From Roseovarius autotrophicus (GTDB taxonomy: Bacteria > Pseudomonadota > Alphaproteobacteria > Rhodobacterales > Rhodobacteraceae): DNA of 64,000 bases. The stretch is from the NCBI RefSeq assembly GCF_018069895.1, contig NZ_JAGQDH010000001.1, positions 124,001 to 188,000 of the forward strand. The letters are read 5' to 3'. Shown here piece after piece: positions 55,779 to 64,000 of this stretch (positions are counted from its first letter, which is position 1; every line of letters begins with the position of its first letter). Under the pieces are notes generated by a model. The model had not been told where the DNA came from. It was given only the letters and a program-made list of their open reading frames with translations, and ran no database searches. The translations under genes were made by a program, and so were the position numbers.

Positions 55779-56234
55779 TCAGGCGCAGGAGGTCTGCGCG
55801 GCGATCTCCTCCAGCGCCTCGGTCACCGCTTCGAGCGTGAGCAGGATCGAGGCATGGCGGTTCTTGTAATCGCGCGCGGGGCGCAGCACTTCGAGCCCGG
55901 CGAAGGGGGCAGGCGGGGTCGGGCCGTCGGATTTCAGCATTTCGCGCAGCGCGTCGCGGGCCGTGCGCACCTGCGCCAGATCGCAACCGATGATATTGGC
56001 CCCCACCACGCTTGCCGCCGCCTGCCCGAGCGCGCAGGCACGCACTTCGGCGGCATAGTCCGAGATGCGGTCATCCGATAACGACAGATCGATGGTTACT
56101 GTCGAGCCGCAAAGCGGCGCGCGCCGCTTGACGGTTGCCTGTGGCGCCTCAAGCCGTCCGTGATGCGGGATGTCCGACGCCAGTTCCAGGATGCGCGCGG
56201 AATAGAGCTTGATCAGGTCGGTTTCGCCGCTCAT
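55779..56234 (-). CDS. IscU/NifU-like iron-sulphur scaffold protein
   Basis: This 151-residue protein of the U-type scaffold fold has Cys42 in APLCGSTVTIDL, Cys67 in RACALGQAAASVV and Cys84. The usual PxCGD has Ser in place of the Asp that tunes cluster release in IscU. The C-terminal Cys149 sits in TSCA at the very end. It builds or carries Fe-S clusters, or is a divergent helper. It lies apart from isc/suf operons. The start M-S-G-E at 56234 is preferred. Confidence 0.78.
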   Translation of the reverse strand: MSGETDLIKLYSARILELASDIPHHGRLEAPQATVKRRAPLCGSTVTIDLSLSDDRISDYAAEVRACALGQAAASVVGANIIGCDLAQVRTARDALREMLKSDGPTPPAPFAGLEVLRPARDYKNRHASILLTLEAVTEALEEIAAQTSCA

Positions 56235-56300
56235 GGCTTTCCCTTTCGTCCGTTGCCCCATAAATAGACGCGACTGGCACGGATGCAAAAGGATTTTGCC

Positions 56301-56669
56301 ATGGGATTCGACCCCGCGACACTAAAGTATGATGCCCGTGGCCTTGTCCCCGCCATTGCGCAGGAAGCCGAGACCGGCGAGGTGCTGATGATGGCCTGGA
56401 TGAACGCCGAAGCGGTGGCGCGTACTCTTGAGACAGGGCGGGTGACCTATTGGAGCCGATCGCGCGCGGAGTTCTGGATCAAGGGCGAAAGCTCGGGTCA
56501 TGTGCAGGAACTTGTGGAGATGCGCGTCGATTGTGATCGCGACTGCCTTCTGGTGCTGGTGCGCCAGACCGGGCCTGCCTGCCATACCGACCGGCGGTCG
56601 TGCTTCTACCTGGCTGTGCGCGAGGGCGCGGAGGTGGAGATCATGGCGCCGTTGCCAGGGTCGGAGTGA
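56301..56669 (+). CDS. hisI: Phosphoribosyl-AMP cyclohydrolase
   Basis: This 122-residue HisI opens the ring of PR-AMP in histidine synthesis. Metal and catalytic residues are visible: VDCDRDCLLVLV (Asp77, Asp79, Asp81 plus Cys) and GPACHTDRRSCFY (Cys94, Cys101). It is the single-domain type, with hisE separate. AAAAGGA lies before the ATG at 56301; the 56283 ATG is in frame. It is divergent from the scaffold gene. Confidence 0.96.
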   Translation: MGFDPATLKYDARGLVPAIAQEAETGEVLMMAWMNAEAVARTLETGRVTYWSRSRAEFWIKGESSGHVQELVEMRVDCDRDCLLVLVRQTGPACHTDRRSCFYLAVREGAEVEIMAPLPGSE

Positions 56670-56691
56670 GGTTTTTCGCAACCCTGAAGCG

Positions 56692-57525
56692 TTACAGCCC
56701 CAACATGGCGCGGATGCTCTGCGGGGTTGCGCCCTCTGCGCGATAGGTGGCGATGGCGCGGGCGTCGTCGCGCTTGGCGAGGCGCCTGCCTCGCTCATCG
56801 CGGATCAGGCGGTGGTGGTGATAGGCAGGCGTGGGCAGGCCAAGAAGGTGCTGAAGCAGGACGTGGATCGACGTGGCCGCCAGCAGGTCTTCGCCGCGGA
56901 TCACATGGGTGATCTTCTGATCGGCATCGTCGAGCACGACCGAGAGATGGTATGAGGCCCCCATGTCGCGGCGGGCGAGGACAATATCCCCTATCGTCCC
57001 GGTCAAGTCTCCAAGGGTAATCAATGCATCTTGTTCCTTGAAAGACAGGGGGTTGTCGAGTGTTTCCAATGTGCGCCCCATGTCAAGGCGCAGCGCGCTG
57101 CCCATGGGCATCGTCCCTGTTGGCGGGGCTGCGGGGCGGCAGGTGCCCGGATAGATCAGGCCATCTGGGCCGTGCAGCGGCGCGCCCTCCTGCGGGGCGG
57201 AGGCGGCGGCGCGAATATCGGCGCGCGTGCAGGTGCAGGGATAGAGCAGGCCCCGTTCCCAGAGCGATTGCAGCGCGGCGCGGTAGCGCGGCAGGCGGGT
57301 GGATTGACGCAGCACAGGTTCGGGCCAGTCAAGGCCGAGCCAGGCGAGATCGTAGAAGATCCGCGCCTCCCATTCGGGGCGGCAACGGCCCTGGTCGAGA
57401 TCGTCGATGCGCAAAAGGAATGTGCCGCCCGCCGCGCGCGCCATGTCATGCGCGAGCATGGCCGAGAACGCATGGCCCAGATGCAGAAGCCCGGTTGGCG
57501 AAGGTGCAAAGCGAGTTATAAACAT
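56692..57525 (-). CDS. gluQ: Glutamyl-Q tRNA(Asp) synthetase
   Basis: This 277-residue shortened GluRS-like enzyme attaches glutamate to queuosine at position 34 of tRNA-Asp. The HIGH-type motif is APSPTGLLHLGHAF (7-20), and the KMSKS-type motif is RRLAKRDDAR near residue 248. The anticodon-binding domain of true GluRS is missing, as expected. It lies 12 bp downstream of trmFO in the same direction, so two tRNA modification genes form a unit. Confidence 0.94.
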   Translation of the reverse strand: MFITRFAPSPTGLLHLGHAFSAMLAHDMARAAGGTFLLRIDDLDQGRCRPEWEARIFYDLAWLGLDWPEPVLRQSTRLPRYRAALQSLWERGLLYPCTCTRADIRAAASAPQEGAPLHGPDGLIYPGTCRPAAPPTGTMPMGSALRLDMGRTLETLDNPLSFKEQDALITLGDLTGTIGDIVLARRDMGASYHLSVVLDDADQKITHVIRGEDLLAATSIHVLLQHLLGLPTPAYHHHRLIRDERGRRLAKRDDARAIATYRAEGATPQSIRAMLGL

Positions 57526-57537
57526 ATTTGCAATGTA

Positions 57538-58896
57538 TTACGAGACGAAGCTCATGTTTTGCACGGCGAGCCAATCCCGCCACGCCGCCTTGGCGCGGTC
57601 AGTATAGGCCTTGTAGCGATGCACGCGCCCGCGCCGCCCGCCTTTCAGACCTTCAACGGGGCGGAAAAGGCCGAAATTCACGTTCATCGGCTGAAAGCTT
57701 TTGGCCTCGGCGCCGCCGGTGATATGATGCAGCAGCGCGCCCATGGCGCTGTCCTGCGGCACCTCGGGTAGGGTGTTCCCAAGGATGTCGGCGGCGGCAA
57801 GGCGTCCGGCGACAAGGCCCATGGCGGCGGATTCCACATAGCCCTCGACCCCGGTGATCTGTCCGGCAAAGCGGATATGGGGCCGTGTGCGCAGGCGCAT
57901 CTGCCGATCGAGAAGTGTGGGCGAATTCAGGAACGTGTTGCGGTGAATGCCGCCAAGGCGCGCAAAACTTGCATTCTCAAGTCCCGGAATCATTCTGAAA
58001 ACAGACGATTGCGCGCCATACTTCATCTTGGTCTGAAAGCCCACGATATTGTAGAGCGTGCCAAGTGCGTTGTCGCGGCGCAGTTGCACCACGGCATGGG
58101 CCTTGATCTCGGGCTGGTGCGGGTTGGTGAGGCCCACGGGCTTCATCGGGCCGTGGCGCAGCGTCTCGCGACCACGTTCGGCCATGACCTCGATGGGAAG
58201 GCAGCCGTCAAAATAGCCCGCCGTTTCACCTTCGTGAAACTCGGTCTTTTCCGCGGCCAGCAGCGCGTCGATGAAGGCTTCGTAGCAGTCGCGGTCCATC
58301 GGGCAGTTGATGTATGCGGTGCGCTCTTCTTCGGTGTCACCCTTGTCGTAGCGCGACTGCATCCATGCCTTTGACATATCGATACTGTCGAAATGCACGA
58401 TGGGGGCGATGGCGTCGAAAAAGGCGAGCGCGTCGCGTCCGGTCTCGTGCGCGATGGCGGCGCCGAGCGCGTCGGAGGTCAGCGGGCCGGTGGCGATGAT
58501 CCACTGGCCGGACTCGGGAAGTGACGTGAATTCAGAGGCTTTCACGGTGATCTTCGGATGGGCGCGCAGCCGCTCGGTCACCGATCTCGAAAAGGCGTCG
58601 CGATCCACGGCAAGCGCGCCGCCCGCGGGCAGGCGGTGGCGGTCGGCCATCTCCATGATGATCCCGCCCGCTGCGCGCATCTCCCAATGCAGCAGGCCAA
58701 CGGCGTTCTGCTCGTCATCGTCCGAACGGAAGGAGTTGGAGCAGACCATTTCCGCCAGATCGCCGGTGCGATGCGCGAACGTGGCCACCTTGGGGCGCAT
58801 CTCGTGGATCACCACGTCCACGCCCATACTGGCAGCCTGCCATGCGGCCTCTGATCCGGCCATGCCGCCGCCGACGATGTTGAGAACCTGTGTCAT
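57538..58896 (-). CDS. trmFO: Folate/FAD-dependent tRNA m5U54 methyltransferase
   Basis: This 452-residue flavoprotein uses methylene-tetrahydrofolate to methylate U54. The FAD motif is [18 protein letters not shown] at the start, and the family blocks [28 protein letters not shown] and PMKPVGL are present. It ends with [14 protein letters not shown]. It stands just upstream of gluQ. Together with mnmA this gives three tRNA modification genes within 12 kb. Confidence 0.97.
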   Translation of the reverse strand: MTQVLNIVGGGMAGSEAAWQAASMGVDVVIHEMRPKVATFAHRTGDLAEMVCSNSFRSDDDEQNAVGLLHWEMRAAGGIIMEMADRHRLPAGGALAVDRDAFSRSVTERLRAHPKITVKASEFTSLPESGQWIIATGPLTSDALGAAIAHETGRDALAFFDAIAPIVHFDSIDMSKAWMQSRYDKGDTEEERTAYINCPMDRDCYEAFIDALLAAEKTEFHEGETAGYFDGCLPIEVMAERGRETLRHGPMKPVGLTNPHQPEIKAHAVVQLRRDNALGTLYNIVGFQTKMKYGAQSSVFRMIPGLENASFARLGGIHRNTFLNSPTLLDRQMRLRTRPHIRFAGQITGVEGYVESAAMGLVAGRLAAADILGNTLPEVPQDSAMGALLHHITGGAEAKSFQPMNVNFGLFRPVEGLKGGRRGRVHRYKAYTDRAKAAWRDWLAVQNMSFVS

Positions 58897-58938
58897 GGGG
58901 CGCGATCTAGGGGAAAGGGCGGGGTTTGGAAAGGGGCG

Positions 58939-59724
58939 TCATTGCTGCCAGTCGGGCGCGCGCTTTGCGATAAAGGCGGTGATGCCCTCGTCGGTGTCGC
59001 GGTTGAGCATGTTCTCGACCATGACCGCGCCGGTATGGGCATAAGCTGCATCGAGCCCCATTTCCAACTGTTCGTAAAAGGCGCGTTTGCCGATGCGCAC
59101 GGCGCTGCCCAGCTTGGCCGCGACGATCCCGGCGAGCGCCATCGCCTCTTCGTCGAGCCGCTCTTCGGGCACGGCGCGGTTGATGAGGCCGAGTGCCTGC
59201 GCGCGGTCGGTGTCGATGAAGGCGCCGGTGGTGAGCATCTCGAACGCCTGCTTGCGCGGCACGTTGCGCGAGAGCGCCACCATGGGGGTGGAGCAGAAAA
59301 GCCCGATATTGACGCCATTGACGCCAAAGCGCGTGCCCTGCGCCGCCACGGCCATGTCGCAGGACGCCACAAGCTGACAGCCTGCGGCGGTGGCGATGCC
59401 GTGGGGGGCGGCGATGACAGGTTGCGGCAGGTTGCGGATGGCGGTCATCACGGCCGTGCAGCGGGCGAAGAGATCGGCAAAATAGGCGCGGCCCGCATCC
59501 GGCGATTGGCGTGCGGCCTGCATCTCCTTGAGGTCATGGCCCGCGCAGAACGCCTTGCCGGTGCCGCGCAGCGTCACGACGCGGATGGTGCGATCCCTGG
59601 CCAGGCGGTCGAATTCGGCATGAAGGGCGGCGAGCATCGCGTCCGAGAGCGCATTGAGGTTGCCGGGCGAGTTGAGCGTGAGGCGCGCGATGGCGCCCTC
59701 ATCGGTGCGGTCAAGAATTGGCAT
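58939..59724 (-). CDS. Enoyl-CoA hydratase/isomerase family protein
   Basis: This 261-residue crotonase-fold protein has an oxyanion-hole stretch FCAGHDLKEMQAARQSPD, and AAPHGIATAAGCQLVASCDMAVA as the second. The Glu expected for hydratase activity near FGVNGVNIGLFCSTPMVALSR is not clearly in place, so it may be an ECHDC2/3-like member of other activity. It is divergent from a hot-dog thioesterase; both act on acyl-CoA. Confidence 0.88.
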   Translation of the reverse strand: MPILDRTDEGAIARLTLNSPGNLNALSDAMLAALHAEFDRLARDRTIRVVTLRGTGKAFCAGHDLKEMQAARQSPDAGRAYFADLFARCTAVMTAIRNLPQPVIAAPHGIATAAGCQLVASCDMAVAAQGTRFGVNGVNIGLFCSTPMVALSRNVPRKQAFEMLTTGAFIDTDRAQALGLINRAVPEERLDEEAMALAGIVAAKLGSAVRIGKRAFYEQLEMGLDAAYAHTGAVMVENMLNRDTDEGITAFIAKRAPDWQQ

Positions 59725-59782
59725 CTTGTCTCTCTCCTTCAGTTGGGGTCACTCTAGCGCCACAAGCGGACGGAGGGAAGGA

Positions 59783-60202
59783 ATGGACGTGACGATGACG
59801 GCGCAGGAGCTGACCGTGTTTCTCGGGCGCGAGTTTCCGCAGGTGGCCGCGGATTTTGCCATCGAGGAGGTGGGCGAGCGGCGCATCCGCGTGCGGCTTT
59901 GCGTGGGCGAGCGGCATTTGCGTCCCGGTGGCACGGTCTCGGGGCCGTCGATCTTTGCACTGGCCGATGTGGCGGTCTACCTTGCGCTGCTGGCGATGAT
60001 CGGGCCAGAGGCGCTTTCTGTCACGACGAATTGTTCGATTGATTTCATGCGCAAGCCCGCGGCGGGCGCGGACCTGATCGCAGAGTGTCGGCTGTTGAAG
60101 CTGGGGCGGGTGCTGGCGGTCGGCGACGTGCTGATCTTTTCGGAGGGTATGGCAGAGCCGGTGGCGCGGGCAAGTCTCACCTATTCGATCCCGCCGAAAT
60201 GA
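59783..60202 (+). CDS. PaaI-like hot-dog thioesterase
   Basis: This 139-residue acyl-CoA thioesterase of the PaaI group has HLRPGGTVSGPSIFALADVAVYLALL as the core helix region, with the Asp/Gly positions used in catalysis. SVTTNCSIDFMRKPAAGADL follows. GGAGGGAAGG is ahead of the ATG. Its exact acyl substrate is unknown. It is divergent from the enoyl-CoA hydratase with 58 bp between starts. Confidence 0.88.
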   Translation: MDVTMTAQELTVFLGREFPQVAADFAIEEVGERRIRVRLCVGERHLRPGGTVSGPSIFALADVAVYLALLAMIGPEALSVTTNCSIDFMRKPAAGADLIAECRLLKLGRVLAVGDVLIFSEGMAEPVARASLTYSIPPK

Positions 60203-60283
60203 GCGACAAAAGCTGAGTCCAAGTTCGATCTTTGCGGGGGCGTCAGCCTTGGCTAACCTGCCCGAAAAACCGGGAGGAACAGG

Positions 60284-61057
60284 ATGACCGAAACGCGGCC
60301 CGAGGGCGTGCCTGAGATGGGCGCGGTAAGCCTTGCCATGCTGGGCGAGGCGCTGCGCCGGGGGTGGGCGGACATGTGCCGCGCGCCGGGATATGCGGTG
60401 CTCTTTGCCGGGGTCTATGTGGCGGTGGGGCTGGTCATGGCCGCAGTGACATGGGCCACGGGCAAGAGTTACTGGCTGGTCTTCGCCGCTGTGGGCTTTC
60501 CCTTGGTGGGACCTTTCGCTGCCGTGGGGCTATATGAGGTGAGCCGTCGGCTGAGCGCGGGCGAGCCGCTGGTGATGGGCGAAATCCTTGGCGTGATCGC
60601 GCAACAGAGGCGGCGGCAACTGCCCTCGATCTGCGCCATCATCGTGATGGTGTTTCTGTTCTGGTTCTTTCTTGCGCATATGATCTTTGCGCTGTTCCTA
60701 GGGCTGTCCACGATGACGAACGTGTCATCGTCGTTTGACATCTACCTCACACGCGAGGGGCTGAGCATGCTGGTGGTCGGCACGGGCGTGGGGGCCTGTT
60801 TCGCACTGCTGATCTACGCGATCACGGTGATTGCGCTGCCGCTTCTGCTGGATCGCGAGGTGGATTTCGTGACTGCGATGCTGACAAGCTTCAATGTGGT
60901 GACGGAAAATCCGGTGCCGATGCTGACTTGGGCTGCACTGATCGCAGGACTGACCTTCGTGGCGCTTCTGCCGGCTTTTCTGGGGCTGTTCATCGTGCTG
61001 CCGCTTCTGGGCCATGCGACATGGCACCTTTACCGACTGATCCGCGAGGCCGACTGA
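60284..61057 (+). CDS. DUF2189 integral membrane protein
   Basis: This 257-residue protein has about six membrane helices, with [23 protein letters not shown] at the start and [18 protein letters not shown] as the DUF2189 signature. [21 protein letters not shown] and [13 protein letters not shown] end it. Family function is unknown; in some species it is near cytochrome oxidase genes, but not here. CGGGAGGA precedes the ATG. It is convergent with ppk2. Confidence 0.85.
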   Translation: MTETRPEGVPEMGAVSLAMLGEALRRGWADMCRAPGYAVLFAGVYVAVGLVMAAVTWATGKSYWLVFAAVGFPLVGPFAAVGLYEVSRRLSAGEPLVMGEILGVIAQQRRRQLPSICAIIVMVFLFWFFLAHMIFALFLGLSTMTNVSSSFDIYLTREGLSMLVVGTGVGACFALLIYAITVIALPLLLDREVDFVTAMLTSFNVVTENPVPMLTWAALIAGLTFVALLPAFLGLFIVLPLLGHATWHLYRLIREAD

Positions 61058-61063
61058 GCGCCG

Positions 61064-61933
61064 TCAGGAACTCCAAATCTCCGGGCCGCCGGTGATCGCG
61101 GGATCGGCGGCATCAACGGCCCTCACGTCCTTGCGTGCGTAATCGAGCCCGGCAAGCAGGTGGCGCATTACCGCGAGATGCGCGCGCCGCTTGTCGTCCG
61201 AGCGCACGACGGTCCAGGGCGCGTGCACATTGTGGGTCATGGTGAGGGTTTCGGCGATGGCGGCGCTGTAGGCGTCCCAGTGTTTCAGACCCTCTACGTC
61301 GATCCAGCTCAGCTTCCATTGCTTGAGCGGGTCGCGCTCGCGGTCGAGAAAACGGCGCAACTGCTCGGCACGACCCACGTTGAGCCAGAATTTCACGAGA
61401 TGGATGCCTTCCTGAACCAGCATTCGCTCGAAATCGGGCACTTGCGCGAAGAAATGCGCACGCTGAGCGGGGGTGCAGAAGCCAAAGACGGGTTCGACCA
61501 CACCGCGATTATACCAGCTTCGGTCAAAGAGAACGATCTCTCCGGCGGCGGGCAGATGGGCGATATATCGCTGGAAATACCATTGTGTCGCCTCCTGATC
61601 CGAGGGCTTGGGCAGGGCCACGACGCGCGCGCCACGCGGGTTGAGGTTCTGGGTGAGACGGGTGATCGTGCCGCCCTTGCCAGCGGCATCGCGCCCTTCG
61701 AACACCACCGCCACGCGCGCGCCGCTCTCGCGCACCCAATGTTGCAGCTTCACAAGTTCGATCTGGAGCTTGTCAAAGGCTTTTTCGTAGGGTTTGCGGT
61801 CCATCCGCTCGGAATACGGAAAGCAGGTGTCGAGCACATCGCTTTTCTCGGCGCGCGCGATGGCCTTGCGGATCGCCTCGGGCGCTTCGGTCTCGTAAAA
61901 GGTGCTGATCGCGCCGTCAAAGGGCAGGTCCAT
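61064..61933 (-). CDS. ppk2: Polyphosphate kinase 2
   Basis: This 289-residue PPK2 moves phosphate between polyphosphate and nucleoside diphosphates (class I, one domain). Walker A is [13 protein letters not shown] (78-90), and [12 protein letters not shown] with the Asp/Arg lid is near 145-156. SPIKQWK-type [22 protein letters not shown] is present. GCGAGG lies before the M-D-L-P start; an earlier ATG at 61954 is possible. It ends only 6 bp from the convergent DUF2189 gene. Confidence 0.93.
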   Translation of the reverse strand: MDLPFDGAISTFYETEAPEAIRKAIARAEKSDVLDTCFPYSERMDRKPYEKAFDKLQIELVKLQHWVRESGARVAVVFEGRDAAGKGGTITRLTQNLNPRGARVVALPKPSDQEATQWYFQRYIAHLPAAGEIVLFDRSWYNRGVVEPVFGFCTPAQRAHFFAQVPDFERMLVQEGIHLVKFWLNVGRAEQLRRFLDRERDPLKQWKLSWIDVEGLKHWDAYSAAIAETLTMTHNVHAPWTVVRSDDKRRAHLAVMRHLLAGLDYARKDVRAVDAADPAITGGPEIWSS

Positions 61934-61993
61934 GGGTGGCCTCGCAGTTTTCATGCGCAGTATGGGCGCTTTGCCGCTGTCAGGCAATCTGTC

Positions 61994-62938
61994 TCACAGC
62001 CGCAGATCGGTCGTCTCCATCCCGATTTTCGCGCTGTCATAGGGGGTTGTCTGGTAAATCTCCGACACCCAGTTGCCATAGAGCAGATGCGCGTGGCTGC
62101 GCCAGCGGTTGAGCGGCCCACGCGCGGGATCGTCGCCCGGGTAGTAGTTGCAGGGCACGTTGATCGGCGTTCCCGCCGCGATATCGCGGTCATATTCCTG
62201 CTTGAGCGTGTCGCTGTCATACTCGAAATGGTTGAAGATATAGAGCGCGCGGTGGTCCGTGTCCTCGACAAGACAGGGGCCGACCTCGTCGCTGTCCAGA
62301 AGAATGCGCAGGCCCGGCACGGCCTCGATCTCGGCGCGCTTCATCTCGGTCCAGCGGCTGACGGGGATCACGCAATCGTCGGAGAATCCACGCAGATAGG
62401 GCGAGGCAGGGGCCATGTTTCGGTGCCGGAAACAGCCGAATGCCTTGGCGGGCAGCATGTGTTTCCTGACGCCGTGGAAGTGGTTGATCATCGCCATCCC
62501 GCCCCAGCAGACGCCGAAGGTGGAATGCACATGGCTTTGGGTCCAGTCGAACACGCGGGCCAGCTCGTCCCAATAGGTCACGGCGTCGAAATCGAGATGT
62601 TCGATCGGCGCGCCGGTGATAATGAGGCCATCGTATTTGTCGCCCGAGGCCGCAACATCCGAGAACGGGCGGTAAAAGCTCTCCATATGTTCGGCGGCGG
62701 TGTTCCTGGCCTGGTGCTCGCTCATGCGGATGAGGTCAAAGTCGATCTGCAACGGCGTGGCACCGATCAGCCGCGCGAACTGGTTCTCGGTCTGGATTTT
62801 CTTGGGCATGAGGTTGAGCAGGCCGATGCGGAGCGGGCGGATATCCTGCCGGGCGGCTTGATCCGGGTCCATCACCATCACGCCCTCGCGCCGCAGAACA
62901 TCGTAGGCAGGCAGGGTGGCGGGGATCTTGATGGGCAT
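61994..62938 (-). CDS. metA: Homoserine O-acyltransferase MetA, predicted acetyl-CoA dependent
   Basis: This 314-residue MetA-fold enzyme activates homoserine for methionine synthesis. The nucleophile Cys144 is in [10 protein letters not shown], and the His/Glu pair in NHFEYD. At the substrate-selecting place (E. coli Gly111) it has Glu113 in [11 protein letters not shown], the residue associated with acetyl-CoA rather than succinyl-CoA use. So O-acetylhomoserine is the likely product. It lies 16 bp from the P-loop ATPase gene behind it. Confidence 0.94.
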   Translation of the reverse strand: MPIKIPATLPAYDVLRREGVMVMDPDQAARQDIRPLRIGLLNLMPKKIQTENQFARLIGATPLQIDFDLIRMSEHQARNTAAEHMESFYRPFSDVAASGDKYDGLIITGAPIEHLDFDAVTYWDELARVFDWTQSHVHSTFGVCWGGMAMINHFHGVRKHMLPAKAFGCFRHRNMAPASPYLRGFSDDCVIPVSRWTEMKRAEIEAVPGLRILLDSDEVGPCLVEDTDHRALYIFNHFEYDSDTLKQEYDRDIAAGTPINVPCNYYPGDDPARGPLNRWRSHAHLLYGNWVSEIYQTTPYDSAKIGMETTDLRL

Positions 62939-62954
62939 GGGCGGTCCTCTCGTC

Positions 62955-63818
62955 TCAGACGGTGCGGCGGTCGATGGCGGTGGCTATGAGGGTCTCGAAA
63001 CGCGCGGCATCGGTGGCCGCGGCCACCTCATCCGCGCTCACCCGCACGCCCCATTTCGCCATCGCCTCATAGCGCGGCTGGCGATGTGAAAGCGCCTGCG
63101 CATAGGTCCAGCGGATGAAGTCATCCGGGTCAACTTCGGCCTCTGACAGATTGTTTTTGCGCAGATATTCATCCCAGACGCGGGTCAGGAAATCAGGCTG
63201 ATAGGCCATCGGCTTGGGCGCGCGGTCAAAGCGGCGGATGAGCTCGGCGGTATGTGCCTGGCTGCCTTCGATATAGACCAGCAGGCAATGCTGCGAAAGC
63301 TCGGTCAGGATCGGGTCGGCGGGGTCGTCGCCATCGACCCATTCGCAGATCGAGCCACCCGTATCGCAGACGAAATGCGGATAGCCATAGAGCCGCTGGC
63401 TGCGCTCGATGAAATAGGCCGTGTCCATCAGCGCGTGGATCTCGGCCTGACGGAACTGCTCCTGCCGGCGACGATATTCTTCCATCGGCATTCCGCCCTT
63501 CGCGGCCGCGCCGGGCTTGCCCAGATAGGTCGAGACCGGGGTGAGATTGTTGAAGGTGATGTTGGAGCCGATATAGATCGAATCCGTCAGGAGCAGGTCG
63601 CGCAGGAAGGGCACCTGCATGGCGTGCGCCTTGGCGTTGTCGACGATCAGTTCGCCCATGTAGCGTGTGCCGATCCGGTAATCGATCGAGTAGTGGAACC
63701 AGCCACCTGAATCGCGCAGCATCTGCGAGACATGGGTCTTGCCCAGCCCCGACATGCCATAGAAAAGCACCCGCTTCTGCGGGGCGGCGCGCCAGTCGCG
63801 GGCGGTCTGATAGATCAT
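62955..63818 (-). CDS. P-loop ATPase of unknown role next to metA
   Basis: This 287-residue protein has Walker [11 protein letters not shown] (21-30), a following [17 protein letters not shown] and Walker B-like [15 protein letters not shown] near 150. It looks like a small nucleotide-kinase-like NTPase. In rhodobacterial genomes I recall it beside metA, but no function is proven. It is the upstream gene of the ATPase-metA pair (16-bp spacing), so it may be cotranscribed and perhaps acts in sulphur amino acid metabolism; this is inferred. Confidence 0.7.
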   Translation of the reverse strand: MIYQTARDWRAAPQKRVLFYGMSGLGKTHVSQMLRDSGGWFHYSIDYRIGTRYMGELIVDNAKAHAMQVPFLRDLLLTDSIYIGSNITFNNLTPVSTYLGKPGAAAKGGMPMEEYRRRQEQFRQAEIHALMDTAYFIERSQRLYGYPHFVCDTGGSICEWVDGDDPADPILTELSQHCLLVYIEGSQAHTAELIRRFDRAPKPMAYQPDFLTRVWDEYLRKNNLSEAEVDPDDFIRWTYAQALSHRQPRYEAMAKWGVRVSADEVAAATDAARFETLIATAIDRRTV

Positions 63819-63885
63819 CGGCGGCTCCTTGTCTTGCGCGTCTTACCTGCTGTTTTCACGCGGGTTTGGCAAGAGGCCAAAGGAA

Positions 63886-63911
63886 AACCCCGCCCTGTGA
63901 GGGGCGGGGTT
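63886..63911 (-). terminator. Intrinsic terminator of the right-edge outer-membrane gene
   Basis: Ten-base arms AACCCCGCCC / GGGCGGGGTT enclose a 6-nt loop. On the minus strand the stem ends in TTTT, 24 bp after the stop of the partial gene. Confidence 0.75.
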
Positions 63912-63934
63912 CGTGTTCGTGTCCCGGTGTGGCT

Positions 63935-64000
63935 TCAGAACTTGAAGCCGATCTTGGTGCCCACGGCGATGGCATCGTTGTTTCTGAACGCGGTCACATT
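63935..64000 (-). CDS. C-terminus of an outer-membrane beta-barrel protein (start off window)
   Basis: Only the last 21 residues are seen: NVTAFRNNDAIAVGTKIGFKF. The alternating pattern ending in an aromatic Phe is the C-terminal barrel-strand signal read by BamA, typical of porins and OmpA-like barrels. Its family cannot be fixed from so little. A terminator follows its stop. Confidence 0.55.
   Translation of the reverse strand, partial: NVTAFRNNDAIAVGTKIGFKF

Overview
This window looks like a chromosomal segment of a marine, high-GC alphaproteobacterium of the order Rhodobacterales (roseobacter group or close kin). Evidence: a gene transfer agent (GTA) structural cluster in RcGTA order, CtrA next to SciP, an acyl-homoserine-lactone LuxR/LuxI pair, an HvrA-type H-NS protein, an alphaproteobacterial Mur-type Fur protein, and an alphaproteobacterial GTTC-N7-GTTC SOS box. 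Genus is not resolved. No tRNA, rRNA, CRISPR array or insertion sequence was recognised.

Layout. 1-7.7 kb: cell-envelope and general genes: a partial DUF882/YcbK-type peptidase, a divergent L,D-transpeptidase, a dedicated ACP/ketosynthase pair, an IalB-like protein, a gap with two minus-strand intrinsic terminators (candidate small RNAs), a DUF853 HerA-like ATPase and an APH-fold kinase. 7.8-14.9 kb: the isoprenoid operon xseB-ispA-dxs, a PQQ-type sugar dehydrogenase, a GlxA/AraC regulator, class II DAHP synthase and an H-NS-like gene. 15.2-27.5 kb: the GTA head and tail operon from portal (g3) to the giant host-specificity protein (g15). The terminase (g2) and g1 are not in their usual place upstream. 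27.6-34.9 kb: housekeeping genes (M20 amidohydrolase, purB, a DUF3445 haem N-demethylase-type gene, trpA, a CDF transporter with a Mur/Fur regulator, an SMR pump, an M48 peptidase). 35.1-41.2 kb: a gamma-glutamyl-polyamine catabolism island: two PuuA-like synthetases, a class I amidotransferase, a PuuB-like oxidase and a DegT aminotransferase. A 14-bp palindromic motif occurs at two places in it.

41.2-49.8 kb: a YceI protein, the rpsF-rpsR-rplI operon, luxR-luxI, tig, mnmA, sciP and ctrA. CtrA and LuxRI systems are the known upstream controls of GTA production in Rhodobacter and Dinoroseobacter, so a GTA cluster and homologues of several of its known controllers lie within about 35 kb here. 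49.9-54.3 kb: ligA-recG, followed by a 40-codon membrane micropeptide gene behind an SOS box. 54.4-64 kb: a c-haem sensor-like membrane protein without a recognisable output domain, an IscU-like scaffold, hisI, gluQRS, trmFO, an enoyl-CoA hydratase, a hot-dog thioesterase, a DUF2189 membrane protein, PPK2, MetA (with the residue diagnostic for acetyl-CoA use), a P-loop ATPase and the C-terminus of an outer-membrane barrel protein.

The observations most worth follow-up are the SOS-controlled micropeptide (possible functional counterpart of Caulobacter SidA), the promoter-plus-terminator small-RNA candidate at about 4.94-5.04 kb, the missing terminase at the GTA boundary, the twin operators in the polyamine island, and a family of 23-bp palindromes whose stems vary by paired changes while the loop stays constant.
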